From contig NZ_LMQU01000010.1 of NCBI RefSeq assembly GCF_001425445.1, forward strand, positions 627,501 to 691,500: 64,000 nucleotides of DNA, written 5' to 3'. The stretch is from Devosia sp. Leaf420 (lineage in GTDB: Bacteria; Pseudomonadota; Alphaproteobacteria; Rhizobiales; Devosiaceae). Positions 24,148-35,874 of this stretch are shown here, piece after piece (position 1 is the stretch's first letter; each line of letters opens with the position of its first letter). The position numbers and the translations under genes were made by a program. The notes beneath the pieces are model-generated. The model made no database searches. It saw only the letters and a program-made list of their open reading frames with translations, and was not told the DNA's origin.

Positions 24148-26829
24148 TTAGTTTCCGAACAGTAGATCCATCAAGGTGCGCTGCGAGCGCTCGTTCTGAT
24201 AGGCTGGCTCCTGGCCACCAACAGGCGCAGGTGGCGCGAATTGGTCGACCGGTTGCACCTGCTGGCCTTGGATCTGCTGCGGCTGATTATTGGCCGCCGG
24301 CGCGCTGGGCACCCAGACCTGCTGCCCCGTTGCCGGATCAACGACCAGCACCATGGGGAGCCCAGTCTGCGGATCGATAGGCGCAGAATTGTCCACCGGC
24401 GCCGCGCCGAACCCATTGGGTTGCGTGGTCTGCAAGGGCAGGCCGGTAACCGGATCGATCTGATTGCCCTGCGCATCATATTGCGGCTGCGTCGCTTCGA
24501 CCGGAAGGCCGGTGGCTGGGTCAGTCATCGTGCCGGTCTGGATCGGCGGGTTCATCGTTGCCGCGCCGCCATTGAGCGTCAATGCCGGATTGGGCTGACC
24601 AGTCGCCGGATCGATTGCCACAACCTGCCCGGTCGCTGGGTCGGTCATGGTCTGCACGGGCTGGCCCGTGCCGCCATCGACATACTGGACCTGTGGCTGC
24701 CCCGTTGCTGGATCGATCACTGGCTGGCCAGTTGCGGGGTCGATCACCTGCTGGGCAACCATCTGTCCCTGGTATGAGCCGCCCGGAATAGCTTGCGGCG
24801 AGCGGCCGGCATGGGCTTTGGTCATATATTCGGACCAGATCTGCGCCGGCACATTGCCGCCTGAAAGCGTCGTCTTGGTGTCGTTGTCATTGCCAAGCCA
24901 AACGCCAGTGACCATGGCGGAGGTGTAGCCGACAAAGAGTGCGTCGCGAGCGTTCTGGCTGGTGCCCGTCTTGCCGCCGAATTCCCAACCGCCGAGATTG
25001 GCGCCGCGACCGGTGCCCACTTCGACCGCCGTTTCGAGCATGTCGTTCATTTCGCCGAGCACATTGGGGTCGACCACGCGGCCAGGACCGGCATCCGATG
25101 CCTCATAGAGCACGGTGCCATCCTTGCCGGTGATCTTGGTGATCACATTGGGGATGACGCCCATGCCGCCATTGGCAAAGGGTGCATAAGCCGAGGTGAG
25201 TTCGAGAAGGTTCACTTCCTGCGTGCCAAGGGCAATCGACGGCACCGGGGTCATGGGCGAGGAAATGCCCATGCGCGTTGCGACTTCGATCACCTTTTCA
25301 GGCGTCACGTCGATGGCAAGACGTCCGGCAATGGTGTTGAGCGAATAGGCAAGGCCCTGGCGCAATGTCACCGTGCCGGCATATTTGCCCGAGGCATTGC
25401 GGGGGCTCCAGCCATTATATTCGAACTGGGCGTCCTCTGCCAAGGTGTCGGGCGTATAGCCCTTCTCCATGGCGGCCATATAAACGAATGGTTTGAAGGT
25501 CGAACCGGGCTGGCGCTTGGCGGTAACCGCACGATTGTACTGGCTCGCCTGATAATCGACACCGCCCACCATGGCGCGCACGGTCCCGTCGACATCCATG
25601 GAGACGAGCGCGCCTTGGCTGAAGCCGCGCTTCTTGCCCTCGTTGGCGACGGCCTCCTTGACGATGAACTCGGCGTCCTTCTGCATCTTCCAGTCGATGG
25701 TGGTTTGCACCACCACGTCATCCTTGATGTCGCCGATATAGGACGTCATCAAGCTTTCGACCCAGTCGGCCACATAGGATTCCGAACCGGCGACCACGGT
25801 ACGCACCGTTTCCTGGCTGGAGTCGATCTGCGCAGCATCGGCCTCTTCGCGGGTAATATAGCCTTCTTGCGCCATCAGGTTGAGAACGATGCGCTGGCGC
25901 TCGATGGCGCGCTGCGGATTGGCCTTTGGATTATAGGCCGATGGTGCGGGCAAAATGCCGACAAGCATTGCGGCTTGGCCGAGCGACAGATTGCGCGCGG
26001 AAACGCCGAAATAGGTCTGCGCTGCGGCCTCGATGCCGGTGGCGCCGGCGCCGAAATAGACGCGGTTCATATAGAGTTCGAGAATTTCTTCCTTGGTGTA
26101 GTTCTGCTCGAGCCACACCGCGAGGATGGCTTCCTGCACCTTACGGCCAAGGGTCTGGTCCGGCGTCAGGAAGAGGTTTTTGGCGACCTGCTGGGTCAGG
26201 GTCGATGCGCCGCGGGTCACGCCGCGCGCTTCGATCGATTCAATGGCCACGGACAAAAGGCCGATCGGATCGACGCCGAAATGGGTCATGAAGCGACGGT
26301 CTTCCGAAGCGATGAAAGCTGCGGGCACATAGGCCGGCAATTCGCGGAAGGTCACGGCTTCGCCGCCCGTCTGGCCACGGTTCGAAATCAGGCTGCCATC
26401 AGCCGCGAGAATACGGATATTGGGTGGGCGGTCAGGAATAGCCCAACTTGTCGAGGACGGTAGCTGGGCGCCGTAATAAACGACGACCGCAATGACGGCG
26501 AGCCCGCCCCAAAGGCAGGCGACGAAACCCCACCACAAAAGCCCCATGAGAAAGCCGCCACTGCGGGAGCGGCGCTTTTTGGGCTTGGCGGTTTCGGCCT
26601 TGCCGCGACGCGGCTGCTTTTCGCCCCGGGGCGGCTTCTTGTTGCTCGGCGGCTTACCGCCACCACCACCACCGATCGGGCCGCCTGAGCGTTCATCGTC
26701 GACAAAGCTGCCGACGGACTGCCCGAGGCTCGGTTCGACCCGAGCACCCTTCTTGGTCTGCGCTTGGGGCTTGGCCGTTCTTTTGGGCTGGGCACCAACA
26801 CGGTCATCGGCCGAAATGCGGAAGTCCAT
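24148..26829 (-). CDS. Class A penicillin-binding protein (PBP1A family) with repetitive C-terminal tail
   Basis: This 893-residue protein has a basic cytoplasmic N-terminus, one membrane segment (near residues 95-120), a GT51 glycosyltransferase domain (EDRRFMTHFGVD, then RGASTLTQQVAKNLFL) and a transpeptidase domain with STFK, SLN and KTGTS motifs. It polymerises and cross-links peptidoglycan. After the transpeptidase domain, residues about 690-840 hold nine repeats of the type (I/T/V)DPATG(Q/L)P, then a Gln/Pro-rich end. This tail is not part of typical PBP1A proteins. The start is supported by position and family length only; the ribosome binding site is weak. Confidence 0.93.
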   Translation of the reverse strand: MDFRISADDRVGAQPKRTAKPQAQTKKGARVEPSLGQSVGSFVDDERSGGPIGGGGGGKPPSNKKPPRGEKQPRRGKAETAKPKKRRSRSGGFLMGLLWWGFVACLWGGLAVIAVVVYYGAQLPSSTSWAIPDRPPNIRILAADGSLISNRGQTGGEAVTFRELPAYVPAAFIASEDRRFMTHFGVDPIGLLSVAIESIEARGVTRGASTLTQQVAKNLFLTPDQTLGRKVQEAILAVWLEQNYTKEEILELYMNRVYFGAGATGIEAAAQTYFGVSARNLSLGQAAMLVGILPAPSAYNPKANPQRAIERQRIVLNLMAQEGYITREEADAAQIDSSQETVRTVVAGSESYVADWVESLMTSYIGDIKDDVVVQTTIDWKMQKDAEFIVKEAVANEGKKRGFSQGALVSMDVDGTVRAMVGGVDYQASQYNRAVTAKRQPGSTFKPFVYMAAMEKGYTPDTLAEDAQFEYNGWSPRNASGKYAGTVTLRQGLAYSLNTIAGRLAIDVTPEKVIEVATRMGISSPMTPVPSIALGTQEVNLLELTSAYAPFANGGMGVIPNVITKITGKDGTVLYEASDAGPGRVVDPNVLGEMNDMLETAVEVGTGRGANLGGWEFGGKTGTSQNARDALFVGYTSAMVTGVWLGNDNDTKTTLSGGNVPAQIWSEYMTKAHAGRSPQAIPGGSYQGQMVAQQVIDPATGQPVIDPATGQPQVQYVDGGTGQPVQTMTDPATGQVVAIDPATGQPNPALTLNGGAATMNPPIQTGTMTDPATGLPVEATQPQYDAQGNQIDPVTGLPLQTTQPNGFGAAPVDNSAPIDPQTGLPMVLVVDPATGQQVWVPSAPAANNQPQQIQGQQVQPVDQFAPPAPVGGQEPAYQNERSQRTLMDLLFGN

Positions 26830-27026
26830 CGAGCAAACCTAATCCAGGGGGTCTGATGCCGCTTCTACCCTGTTCGCCCAAGGAGGGAAACAAAAGGTAA
26901 GTGAGCGGTTAAAGTCCGGCGGTGCGCTTCATGCCAATGTGCCTGACGCGTCCATATTTCGGATAGCACCCGTTCTCTGCAGTAAATGTGGCCGGTTTAT
27001 GTGAGAAAGCACAGTCCTGAAGCAAG

Positions 27027-27044
27027 TGTGTCCGGTTCGACACA
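27027..27044. promoter_or_regulatory. Perfect inverted repeat upstream of the haloperoxidase-like gene
   Basis: TGTGTC and GACACA flank the centre CGGTTC. It lies 90 bp before the start of the hydrolase gene, within the 304-bp gap 26830-27133 that has no other recognisable content. It could be an operator for an unlinked regulator. Confidence 0.35.
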
Positions 27045-27133
27045 TCGATCACTTTGCAGTGGCAGCAGCTTTCGGCGGGAACAGGATCACTGCGTGACGA
27101 ATTGGGAGAGCATTGTTAATTAAGGACTTTCTC

Positions 27134-27955
27134 ATGCCAATGATTAAAACGCGCGACGGTACATCCCTTTACGCCAAGGATTGGGGCGAGGGGCGCTCGG
27201 TGATCCTGCTGCACGGTTGGCCGCTTTCGGCCGATAGCTGGGACGATGGCGCGCTCGTTCTCGCGGAAGCCGGCTATCGCGCCATTGCCTATGACCGCCG
27301 TGGCTTTGGCCGCTCGGAGCAACCCTATTCGGGCTATGAGTATGACACTCTGGCCGACGACCTTGCCGATGTCGTTCAAGCCACTGGCGCCGAAGATGCG
27401 GCCTTGATCGGGTTCTCCATGGGCGGCGGAGAAGTCGCGCGCTACATGTCGCGTCATGGCGGCAAGGGTATCAGCCAGGCCGGACTTATCGCTTCGGTCG
27501 TGCCTTATATGCTCAAGACTGACGACAATCCCGATGGCACGCCGCAGGATACGTTCGACGAAATGACCAAGGGCATGAAGGAAGACCGGGCAAAGTTCTT
27601 CGCCCATTTCTTCAAGACCTTTTTCGGCATTTCGCTGATGGATCATCCCACCTCGGACGATGAAGCGCATCACGCCTGGGTCGTTGCGATGCAGGCGGGT
27701 CTCAAACCCACCCTCGATTGCGCTAAAGCCTTTGCGACGACGGACTTCCGCCCTGACCTTGCTTCGTTCCGCGTCCCGACGCTGATCGTGCACGGCACAG
27801 CCGACAAGACCGTGCCTATCGATGCCTCGGCACGTGCGGCTGCGGCCGGCATCGCCAATGCGACGCTGATTGAATATGACGGCGCCCCACATGGTCTTTT
27901 CGCGACGCATAAGGATCAGTTGATGGCCGACATCAAGGACTTCCTCGCGCGCTAA
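27134..27955 (+). CDS. Alpha/beta hydrolase, non-heme chloroperoxidase-like
   Basis: ATG 27134 is preceded by AAGGA at seven bases; a TTG at 27113 extends the frame but lacks such a site. The 273-residue product has the oxyanion motif LLHGWPLSADSW, the nucleophile elbow GFSMGGGEVARY, an aspartate in VHGTADKTVP and a histidine in GAPHGLF. These, and the SVVPYMLKTDDNPDG block, place it with the cofactor-free haloperoxidase/arylesterase group. The natural substrate is not known. Confidence 0.9.
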   Translation: MPMIKTRDGTSLYAKDWGEGRSVILLHGWPLSADSWDDGALVLAEAGYRAIAYDRRGFGRSEQPYSGYEYDTLADDLADVVQATGAEDAALIGFSMGGGEVARYMSRHGGKGISQAGLIASVVPYMLKTDDNPDGTPQDTFDEMTKGMKEDRAKFFAHFFKTFFGISLMDHPTSDDEAHHAWVVAMQAGLKPTLDCAKAFATTDFRPDLASFRVPTLIVHGTADKTVPIDASARAAAAGIANATLIEYDGAPHGLFATHKDQLMADIKDFLAR

Positions 27956-28017
27956 AGCGGCTTGGAAGCATGGCAATCTTTTCTTGCCGGAGCGGAAATG
28001 GCAGGGCAGAAAGCGCT

Positions 28018-28542
28018 ATGCGCTTCTGCCTTGTCTTTTTCGTGTTTGTTTTCAGCGCCCTTTCGGCGCGAGCCGAAACATCCCAGACCGCCTTTAGCGA
28101 GGCGATCGACCTCTTCGAGGCCGCATTACCCAATCTGCCCGCCGAAATGGTCAGCGTCGATATTGCGACCTATCGCGATGCGCTTACTCTGCGGCAGTTC
28201 CGGTCCGCCTACTGGGGCGGGAGCATTTCGCTAGACGTAGCCGAAGCCGGCGAGGGCGCCGAGCGCTCCTGCAAAGACTTTGCCGCCTTCGTACGATTGC
28301 CGCCGCAAGACGGCAAACTCGTACTGACGCTCTGCCCGCAGTTTTCGACGCCCGGCGCCGATGCATTGCGACGCCTGACAATCATCCACGAAATGGTTCA
28401 TGTGGTGGCCGGTCCAGACGAATGCCGGGCCATGGCTTTCGCCGCTAGGGTTGAAGAGGCCGCGACCGGTACATTCACACCGGTCGACCGCTATTGGGCC
28501 GCCAATAACTGCGCGGCAAGCGCGTTCAGCCTGCCGCGCTAA
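28018..28542 (+). CDS. Exported protein with HExxH motif, putative zinc peptidase
   Basis: ATG 28018 starts a clear signal peptide (FCLVFFVFVFSALSARAE); the frame extends slightly upstream with no hydrophobic segment. The mature protein (about 155 residues) contains IIHEMVHVVAGPDECRAMAF, where HEMVH fits the zinc-binding HExxH and the following Asp/Glu could give the third ligand as in aspzincins. Two or more cysteine pairs are likely. No named family is recognised; peptidase activity is inferred. Confidence 0.68.
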   Translation: MRFCLVFFVFVFSALSARAETSQTAFSEAIDLFEAALPNLPAEMVSVDIATYRDALTLRQFRSAYWGGSISLDVAEAGEGAERSCKDFAAFVRLPPQDGKLVLTLCPQFSTPGADALRRLTIIHEMVHVVAGPDECRAMAFAARVEEAATGTFTPVDRYWAANNCAASAFSLPR

Positions 28543-28545
28543 TTC

Positions 28546-29568
28546 TTACCGCCAGCCAAGGCTCGGGGCAACATGCGTTAAGATGCTCTCGATCACATGA
28601 GCATTGTAGTCGACGCCAAGCTGGTTGGGCACCGTGAGCAGCAGTGTGTCGGCTTCGGCGATGGCTTCGTCACGCTTGAGTTCTTCGATCAACTTGTCGG
28701 GCTCGGCGGTATAGCCACGACCGAACACGGCGCGCTTTTCCGGCTCGATATAGCCGAACTGGTCCTGCTCCGGACGGCCGGCGCCGAAATACATGCGGTC
28801 CTGATCGTTGACGAGCGCGAAGATCGACCGGCTGACTGAGACGCGGGGCTCACGGCTGTGTCCCGCTTCTTTCCAGGCGGCACGATAGGCGCGGATCTGT
28901 TCGGCCTGCTGGATGTGGAATGGCTTGCCGCTCTCGTCGAATTTGAGCGTCGAGGACTGCAAGTTCATGCCCATCTGCGCCGCCCAGATCGCGGTGGCGT
29001 CGCTGGCGGCGCCCCACCAGATACGTTCGCGCAGACCTTCCGAATGTGGCTCGAGCCGCAACATGCCCGGCGGATTGGGGAACATGGGCTGCGGATTGGG
29101 CTGTGCAAAGCCCTTGCCCTTTAGCACTTCCATAAAGACTTCGGCGTGCTGCCGCGCCATGTCCTGGTCGGTCTTGCCCTCTTCGGGCCCAAAACCAAAA
29201 TAGCGCCAGCCGTCGATGACCTGCTCTGGCGAACCGCGCGAAATGCCAAGCTGCAGGCGGCCACCGGCGATCAGGTCGGCTGCACCAGCGTCTTCAGCCA
29301 TATAGAGCGGATTTTCGTAGCGCATGTCGATCACGGCCGTGCCGAGCTCGATCTTCTTGGTTTTTGCGCCGGCTGCCGCAAGCAGCGGGAAGGGCGAGGC
29401 GAGTTGGCGGGCAAAATGGTGCACGCGGAAATAGGCGCCATCGGCTCCCAACTCTTCGGCAGCAACCGCCAAGTCGATGGATTGTAGCAACGCGTCACCG
29501 GCCGACCGCGTACCGGACTGCGGCGAAGGGCTCCAATGACCAAAGGACAAGAAACCAATCTTTTTCAT
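28546..29568 (-). CDS. LLM class flavin-dependent oxidoreductase
   Basis: The 340-residue product has the luciferase-like monooxygenase layout: an N-terminal strand IGFLSFGHW, EELGADGAYFRVHHFARQ, the KIELGTAVIDM block and GRLQLGISRGSP, which form the FMN-binding TIM barrel. It is typical of stand-alone bacterial LLM proteins whose substrates are unknown. GAGG eight bases upstream supports the start. It converges on the putative zinc peptidase with 3 bp between stops. Confidence 0.9.
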   Translation of the reverse strand: MKKIGFLSFGHWSPSPQSGTRSAGDALLQSIDLAVAAEELGADGAYFRVHHFARQLASPFPLLAAAGAKTKKIELGTAVIDMRYENPLYMAEDAGAADLIAGGRLQLGISRGSPEQVIDGWRYFGFGPEEGKTDQDMARQHAEVFMEVLKGKGFAQPNPQPMFPNPPGMLRLEPHSEGLRERIWWGAASDATAIWAAQMGMNLQSSTLKFDESGKPFHIQQAEQIRAYRAAWKEAGHSREPRVSVSRSIFALVNDQDRMYFGAGRPEQDQFGYIEPEKRAVFGRGYTAEPDKLIEELKRDEAIAEADTLLLTVPNQLGVDYNAHVIESILTHVAPSLGWR

Positions 29569-29735
29569 GTGAGCCTCGCGTGAATACCTTGGCTCTTAGC
29601 TATGCGCTCGTGTGCCGAGATTAAAGCCAGGTTTCGCGAGACGGACTGGAAAGGATCACCGAACACTGGATTTGCGGTGCATTGAACCCATGGAGTCGAG
29701 AGGCGTTACAGAAGAGAACGCCAAGGAGAACTATC

Positions 29736-29918
29736 ATGGCCAACACTACCCAGACATCGCGTGGCCGCAGCCAGGATCGCGCCAAGGTTGCCGGAAACCA
29801 GGATCACGAAGTCCGCTACGAAGCGGATAAGACCGGCAAGAGCAAGGGCGCGGTAAAGTCAGCGGTGAAATCTGCCGGCAATTCGCGCAAGGCGGTCGAG
29901 AAAGAACTCAAGCACTAG
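29736..29918 (+). CDS. DUF3606 small protein
   Basis: This 60-residue basic protein begins at ATG 29736 behind a strong AAGGAGAA site. It has the DUF3606-like pattern EVRYEADKTGKSKGAV and the ending GNSRKAVEKELK. Members are small, basic and often stress-related; DNA binding is possible but not shown. Its stop codon shares the palindrome CTAG with the stop of the opposing gene. Confidence 0.8.
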   Translation: MANTTQTSRGRSQDRAKVAGNQDHEVRYEADKTGKSKGAVKSAVKSAGNSRKAVEKELKH

Positions 29919-30676
29919 GTCCGCTTTGCCTTCTGCTTCTTCGTGATGCCGCGATAGACCGCGGTGCGCAGTTCGCTGGCGTAATAATCATAATGCGGCA
30001 TGCCGCTCTGCTGCGCGATCTGTAATTCGGCCTCGATGTCATAAGGCACGCGCACGAAGCTCAGCGACCAACCTGCGGCGGTATCTTGGCCGACGTCGAT
30101 GATGCAGTAACAAGCCAGAGGCACATCCAGCGAATTGCCAACGCTCCCTGCATTAAAGAGCGTGTGGCCTTCGAAGCTGACCATGTAGGGCGTGTGAATA
30201 TCGCCATAGCCGACCAGTACCGGCGGCGTGCCGTGTCCGGTAAAGTCGGTATTGGCAAACATCTGGCGATGGACCTCGCGCGAGGCAGTCTCATAGACCC
30301 GGTTAAAAGGGCTTACCTGACTGGCGTGGTAAAACCGCGCCGGGTGTGCACCGAACATGCAATCCACGCTTCCTGGCAGATTGGCCAGATAGTGATTTCG
30401 CTCCGGTCCGAGCTGGCTCTGGTGCCACAGCGTTGCAGAGGTTGCTTTTCGGCCGCTTGCGACGTCAGCGTCCCAATTGCCTTGAACGACCACCTCACAA
30501 ACTTGCCGGCAGCGATCGACGACTTCGGCGGACCGCGGCCCTTTGCCGACCAGATCGCCGAGATTGAAAATGCGGGTGATCCCACGCGCTTCGATATCGG
30601 CGAGAACGGCTTCAAGTGCGGTGAGATTGCCGTGGACGTCGGACATGATGGCGATGCGTTCGGGCGATCCGACCAT
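29915..30676 (-). CDS. Metallophosphoesterase family protein
   Basis: From ATG 30676 the product is 253 residues. The binuclear metal motifs are in order: MSDVHGN, NLGDLVGKGP, GNWD, and later GYGDIHTPY in the place of the usual GHTH. The set fits calcineurin-like YfcE/diadenosine tetraphosphatase-like phosphoesterases. The altered last motif means the substrate range is uncertain. The upstream reading frame runs through the gyrB terminator and is not coding. Confidence 0.88.
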   Translation of the reverse strand: MVGSPERIAIMSDVHGNLTALEAVLADIEARGITRIFNLGDLVGKGPRSAEVVDRCRQVCEVVVQGNWDADVASGRKATSATLWHQSQLGPERNHYLANLPGSVDCMFGAHPARFYHASQVSPFNRVYETASREVHRQMFANTDFTGHGTPPVLVGYGDIHTPYMVSFEGHTLFNAGSVGNSLDVPLACYCIIDVGQDTAAGWSLSFVRVPYDIEAELQIAQQSGMPHYDYYASELRTAVYRGITKKQKAKRT

Positions 30677-30696
30677 GTCAATTCCCACCTTAGCAA

Positions 30697-30720
30697 AGAA
30701 AAGGCCGCCCGGAGGCGGCC
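30697..30720 (-). terminator. Rho-independent terminator of gyrB
   Basis: On the minus strand GGCCGCC and GGCGGCC enclose a TCCG-type loop and run into TTTTCTTT. It starts 6 bases after the gyrB stop codon. Confidence 0.87.
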
Positions 30721-30726
30721 TTGGGA

Positions 30727-33216
<2,490 letters not shown>

Positions 33217-33304
33217 CTAGCGGAACGGGGCCGCAACCCCAAGAAAATTGCCGGTTTTTGCGGCTTATCGTGGGCAAAAGCAGGCGCTTTGGGCTCGCCT
33301 CGCG

Positions 33305-34417
33305 CTAGTCGAACCCAACGCGCCCCTCCCGCACGACAAAACGCTGCGCCCGACCTTCCAAAGCCTCGAAGAGCACTGGGTCAGTGCCGGTCAAAAAGCA
33401 CTGGGTTTCAAGTCCATCAAGCGCGGCAAAAAGCGCCCGTCGCCGGTCCGGATCGAGATGCGCCGCGATCTCATCGAGCAGCAGGAATGGCACGATGCCG
33501 GTGCGAAGCCGCACGAGGCGCGCATGGGCAAGGATAAGGCCGACAAGGAGCGCCTTTTGCTCGCCGGTCGATCCAAGGGCCGCCGGCATGTGCTTTTGCG
33601 CATGCAGCACATCGAGATCGACCCGGTGTGGTCCTGATGTGGTGCGTCCCGCTGCCCGATCAAGGCCGCGCGCCGCATGCCAGCGCTGCGCCAGCACCGC
33701 CTCGAGTTCGGCCGAGGTCGGTGGCTCCACCCCATCCTCAAAGAGCGGCGTCAGCGACAGCATGGCTGCGGGAAAACTGTCATCATGGAGGCTCTCGACG
33801 ATCAGCAACTGGAGATGGGCTAGGCTATCGGTGCGGTTGAGATGGATCGAAGCGCCGAATTCCGCCATCTGTGCTTCGACCGCCGACAGCCAACGCAGAT
33901 CGCTACTGTCTTCGAGCAGCTTGTTGCGCTGGCGCATGGCCTTTTCGTAGTCACTGACAGCCAAAGAGTGCGACGGGATAAGCGTCGTCACCAAGCGATC
34001 CAAGAACCTGCGTCGCTCGCCTGCGGGCCCGGAGAACAGCCCGTCCATCGAAGGGGTCAGCCAAAGCACGCGCAGATAGTCGCTCATGGCTTCAATGGAG
34101 CGGGCATTGGCGCCATTGACGCGTACCCGTCGGCCTCCATCAGGCGTGGCGCCTGTGCCGATATCGGCGGGCCCGTTATCGGTCTCGATTGTTGCGGCAA
34201 CGGCCCAGCCAATATCTGAACCCTGCTGCTGCAGTGTTTCGAAATTGGCGCCGCGGAGACCGCGGCCGGGGGAGAGGACTGAGACGGCTTCAAGCAGATT
34301 GGTCTTGCCCGAGCCATTGGGGCCGGTCAGCACGACATGGCGCTCGTCGAGATCGAGCGCCGCTGAGGCGTAGTTCCGGAAGGCGGTGAGGCGAAGGCGG
34401 GATATGTGGCGGATCAT
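33305..34417 (-). CDS. recF: DNA replication and repair protein RecF
   Basis: The 370-residue protein starts IRHISRLRLTAFRNY and has the Walker A motif TGPNGSGKTNLLEAV (about residues 32-46), the RecF signature LLLDEIAAHLD (Walker B/D-loop) and the family ending in a QCFLTGTD block. RecF acts with RecO and RecR in loading RecA at gapped DNA. It lies between dnaN and gyrB as in the ancestral bacterial order. A repeat element separates it from dnaN. Confidence 0.97.
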   Translation of the reverse strand: MIRHISRLRLTAFRNYASAALDLDERHVVLTGPNGSGKTNLLEAVSVLSPGRGLRGANFETLQQQGSDIGWAVAATIETDNGPADIGTGATPDGGRRVRVNGANARSIEAMSDYLRVLWLTPSMDGLFSGPAGERRRFLDRLVTTLIPSHSLAVSDYEKAMRQRNKLLEDSSDLRWLSAVEAQMAEFGASIHLNRTDSLAHLQLLIVESLHDDSFPAAMLSLTPLFEDGVEPPTSAELEAVLAQRWHAARGLDRAAGRTTSGPHRVDLDVLHAQKHMPAALGSTGEQKALLVGLILAHARLVRLRTGIVPFLLLDEIAAHLDPDRRRALFAALDGLETQCFLTGTDPVLFEALEGRAQRFVVREGRVGFD

Positions 34418-34440
34418 TTTTTTGGTCCGCTTAGGGAAGC

Positions 34441-34565
34441 CCCCCTAACCCGCCTGCTTTGCCGTCGACCTCTCCCCCAGAGAGAGAGGTGGGAGGATGC
34501 TAACGTCGCGGAGCGACACCTCGCCCTCCGGCGGAGAGGTCGGCCCGCAGGGCCGGGTGAGGGGG
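34441..34565. repeat. 125-bp element with 12-bp terminal inverted repeats between recF and dnaN
   Basis: The left end CCCCCTAACCCG and right end CGGGTGAGGGGG are inverted with one mismatch. Inside are GCCGTCGACCTCTCCCCCAG and further small hairpins (CTCGCCCTCCGGCGGAGAGG). Its left 50 bp is nearly identical to 41058-41107, before ubiB. It looks like a miniature dispersed element and fills the recF-dnaN gap. Confidence 0.7.
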
Positions 34566-34590
34566 CCTTCACTTCAAGAAAAATCTGAAA

Positions 34591-35712
34591 CTAAACGCGC
34601 ATCGGCATCAGCACGTAAAGCGCGTTGGCCTCGCCCTCTTCCTTCACGAGCGTCGGCGAATTGGCGTCGTTAAAGAGGAAAACGGCGCTTTCCGAGCGGA
34701 TCTGGCCGATGATGTCGAGAAGATAGCGGGCATTGAACCCGATCTCGAAGGCCTCGATATCGAAATCGACGGCTAGTTCTTCGCTGGCCGTGCCGTGATC
34801 GGGATTGGTGACCGAAAGTTCGAGCAAGCCGTCATGCGCCGAAAGCTTGACAGCCTTGCCGCCGCGATCCGAGGCAATGGTCGAGACGCGATCGACCGCC
34901 ACGGCGAAGGCGCCACGATCGACCAGCATCTGCTTTTCATTGTTCTTCGGGGTCACGCGATCATAATCGGGGAACGTGCCTTCGATGAGCTTTGAAAGCA
35001 GCACCACGGGACCGACGGTGAAGCGGATCTTTGTGTCGGACACTTCGACATGGACATCACCATCGACGCCATCGAGCAGTTTTTGCACTTCGCCGACGGT
35101 CTTTTTCGGCACGATAATGCCGCTCATCCCGCCCGCGCCTTCGGGCGCCGCGATTTCAGCGCGCGCCATGCGATGGCCGTCGGTGGCGACAGCACGGAAG
35201 AGCGAGCCAACTTGCGAGTTTTCGACGGCGTGGAAATAGATGCCGTTGAGATAGTAGCGGGTTTCTTCGTTTGAGATTGCGAACTGGGTGCGCTCGATCA
35301 ACTCGCGCAGCAGCGATGCCGACACGTCGAATTCATGCGCGAAGGCACCTGATTTCAAATCCGGGAACGAGTCCGGCGAGAGACACGCGAGATTGAAGCG
35401 CGAGCGCCCGGAGGTAAGAACCATGTTCTCGCCGCCATCGGTTTCGAGCCGCACTTCGGCGCCATCGGCAAGCTTGCGCACGATTTCATAAAGCGTATGG
35501 GCGGGAACCGTCGTCGTGCCGGGCGTCGAGACCATAGCAGGCACCGATTCCGTCACCTCGATATCGAGGTCGGTGGCGCGCAATTCAACATGGTCGTCGC
35601 TGGCCTTGAACAGCACATTGGCCAGGATCGGATAGGTGTTGCGGCGTTCAACCACCCGATGCACATGGCTCAGCGACTTGAGCAGATGGTTGCGTTCGAG
35701 CGTGACTTTCAT
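34591..35712 (-). CDS. dnaN: DNA polymerase III beta subunit (sliding clamp)
   Basis: The start is placed at ATG 35712 because family members begin MKVTLER; an ATG three codons earlier is closer to the AGGAT site and may be used. The 373-residue product has the three similar clamp domains, beginning with KSLSHVHRVVERRNTYPILANV and ending YVLMPMRV, the standard C-terminus. The ring tethers polymerase to DNA. It is in line with recF and gyrB. Confidence 0.97.
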   Translation of the reverse strand: MKVTLERNHLLKSLSHVHRVVERRNTYPILANVLFKASDDHVELRATDLDIEVTESVPAMVSTPGTTTVPAHTLYEIVRKLADGAEVRLETDGGENMVLTSGRSRFNLACLSPDSFPDLKSGAFAHEFDVSASLLRELIERTQFAISNEETRYYLNGIYFHAVENSQVGSLFRAVATDGHRMARAEIAAPEGAGGMSGIIVPKKTVGEVQKLLDGVDGDVHVEVSDTKIRFTVGPVVLLSKLIEGTFPDYDRVTPKNNEKQMLVDRGAFAVAVDRVSTIASDRGGKAVKLSAHDGLLELSVTNPDHGTASEELAVDFDIEAFEIGFNARYLLDIIGQIRSESAVFLFNDANSPTLVKEEGEANALYVLMPMRV

Positions 35713-35874
35713 AATCGGCATCTATCCTGGCGATATGCAACGACAATCCCGGCCGGGGCCGGGGAGGGACGTTTACAGTTTCATAAGATATTGGCAAGTG
35801 CGCTGCGGCGTTTCGCCTGTCTGGGTCCAATTCCCTGTCCGGTTTTCCGCAGGAAACCGCTTGTTTGCGCGGGG

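Noticed and set aside
24310..24755. CRISPR-like or tandem DNA repeat
   Set aside because: The periodicity is at protein level (DPATGxP) inside a coding frame; the DNA units vary in length and spacing and there are no spacers of equal size.
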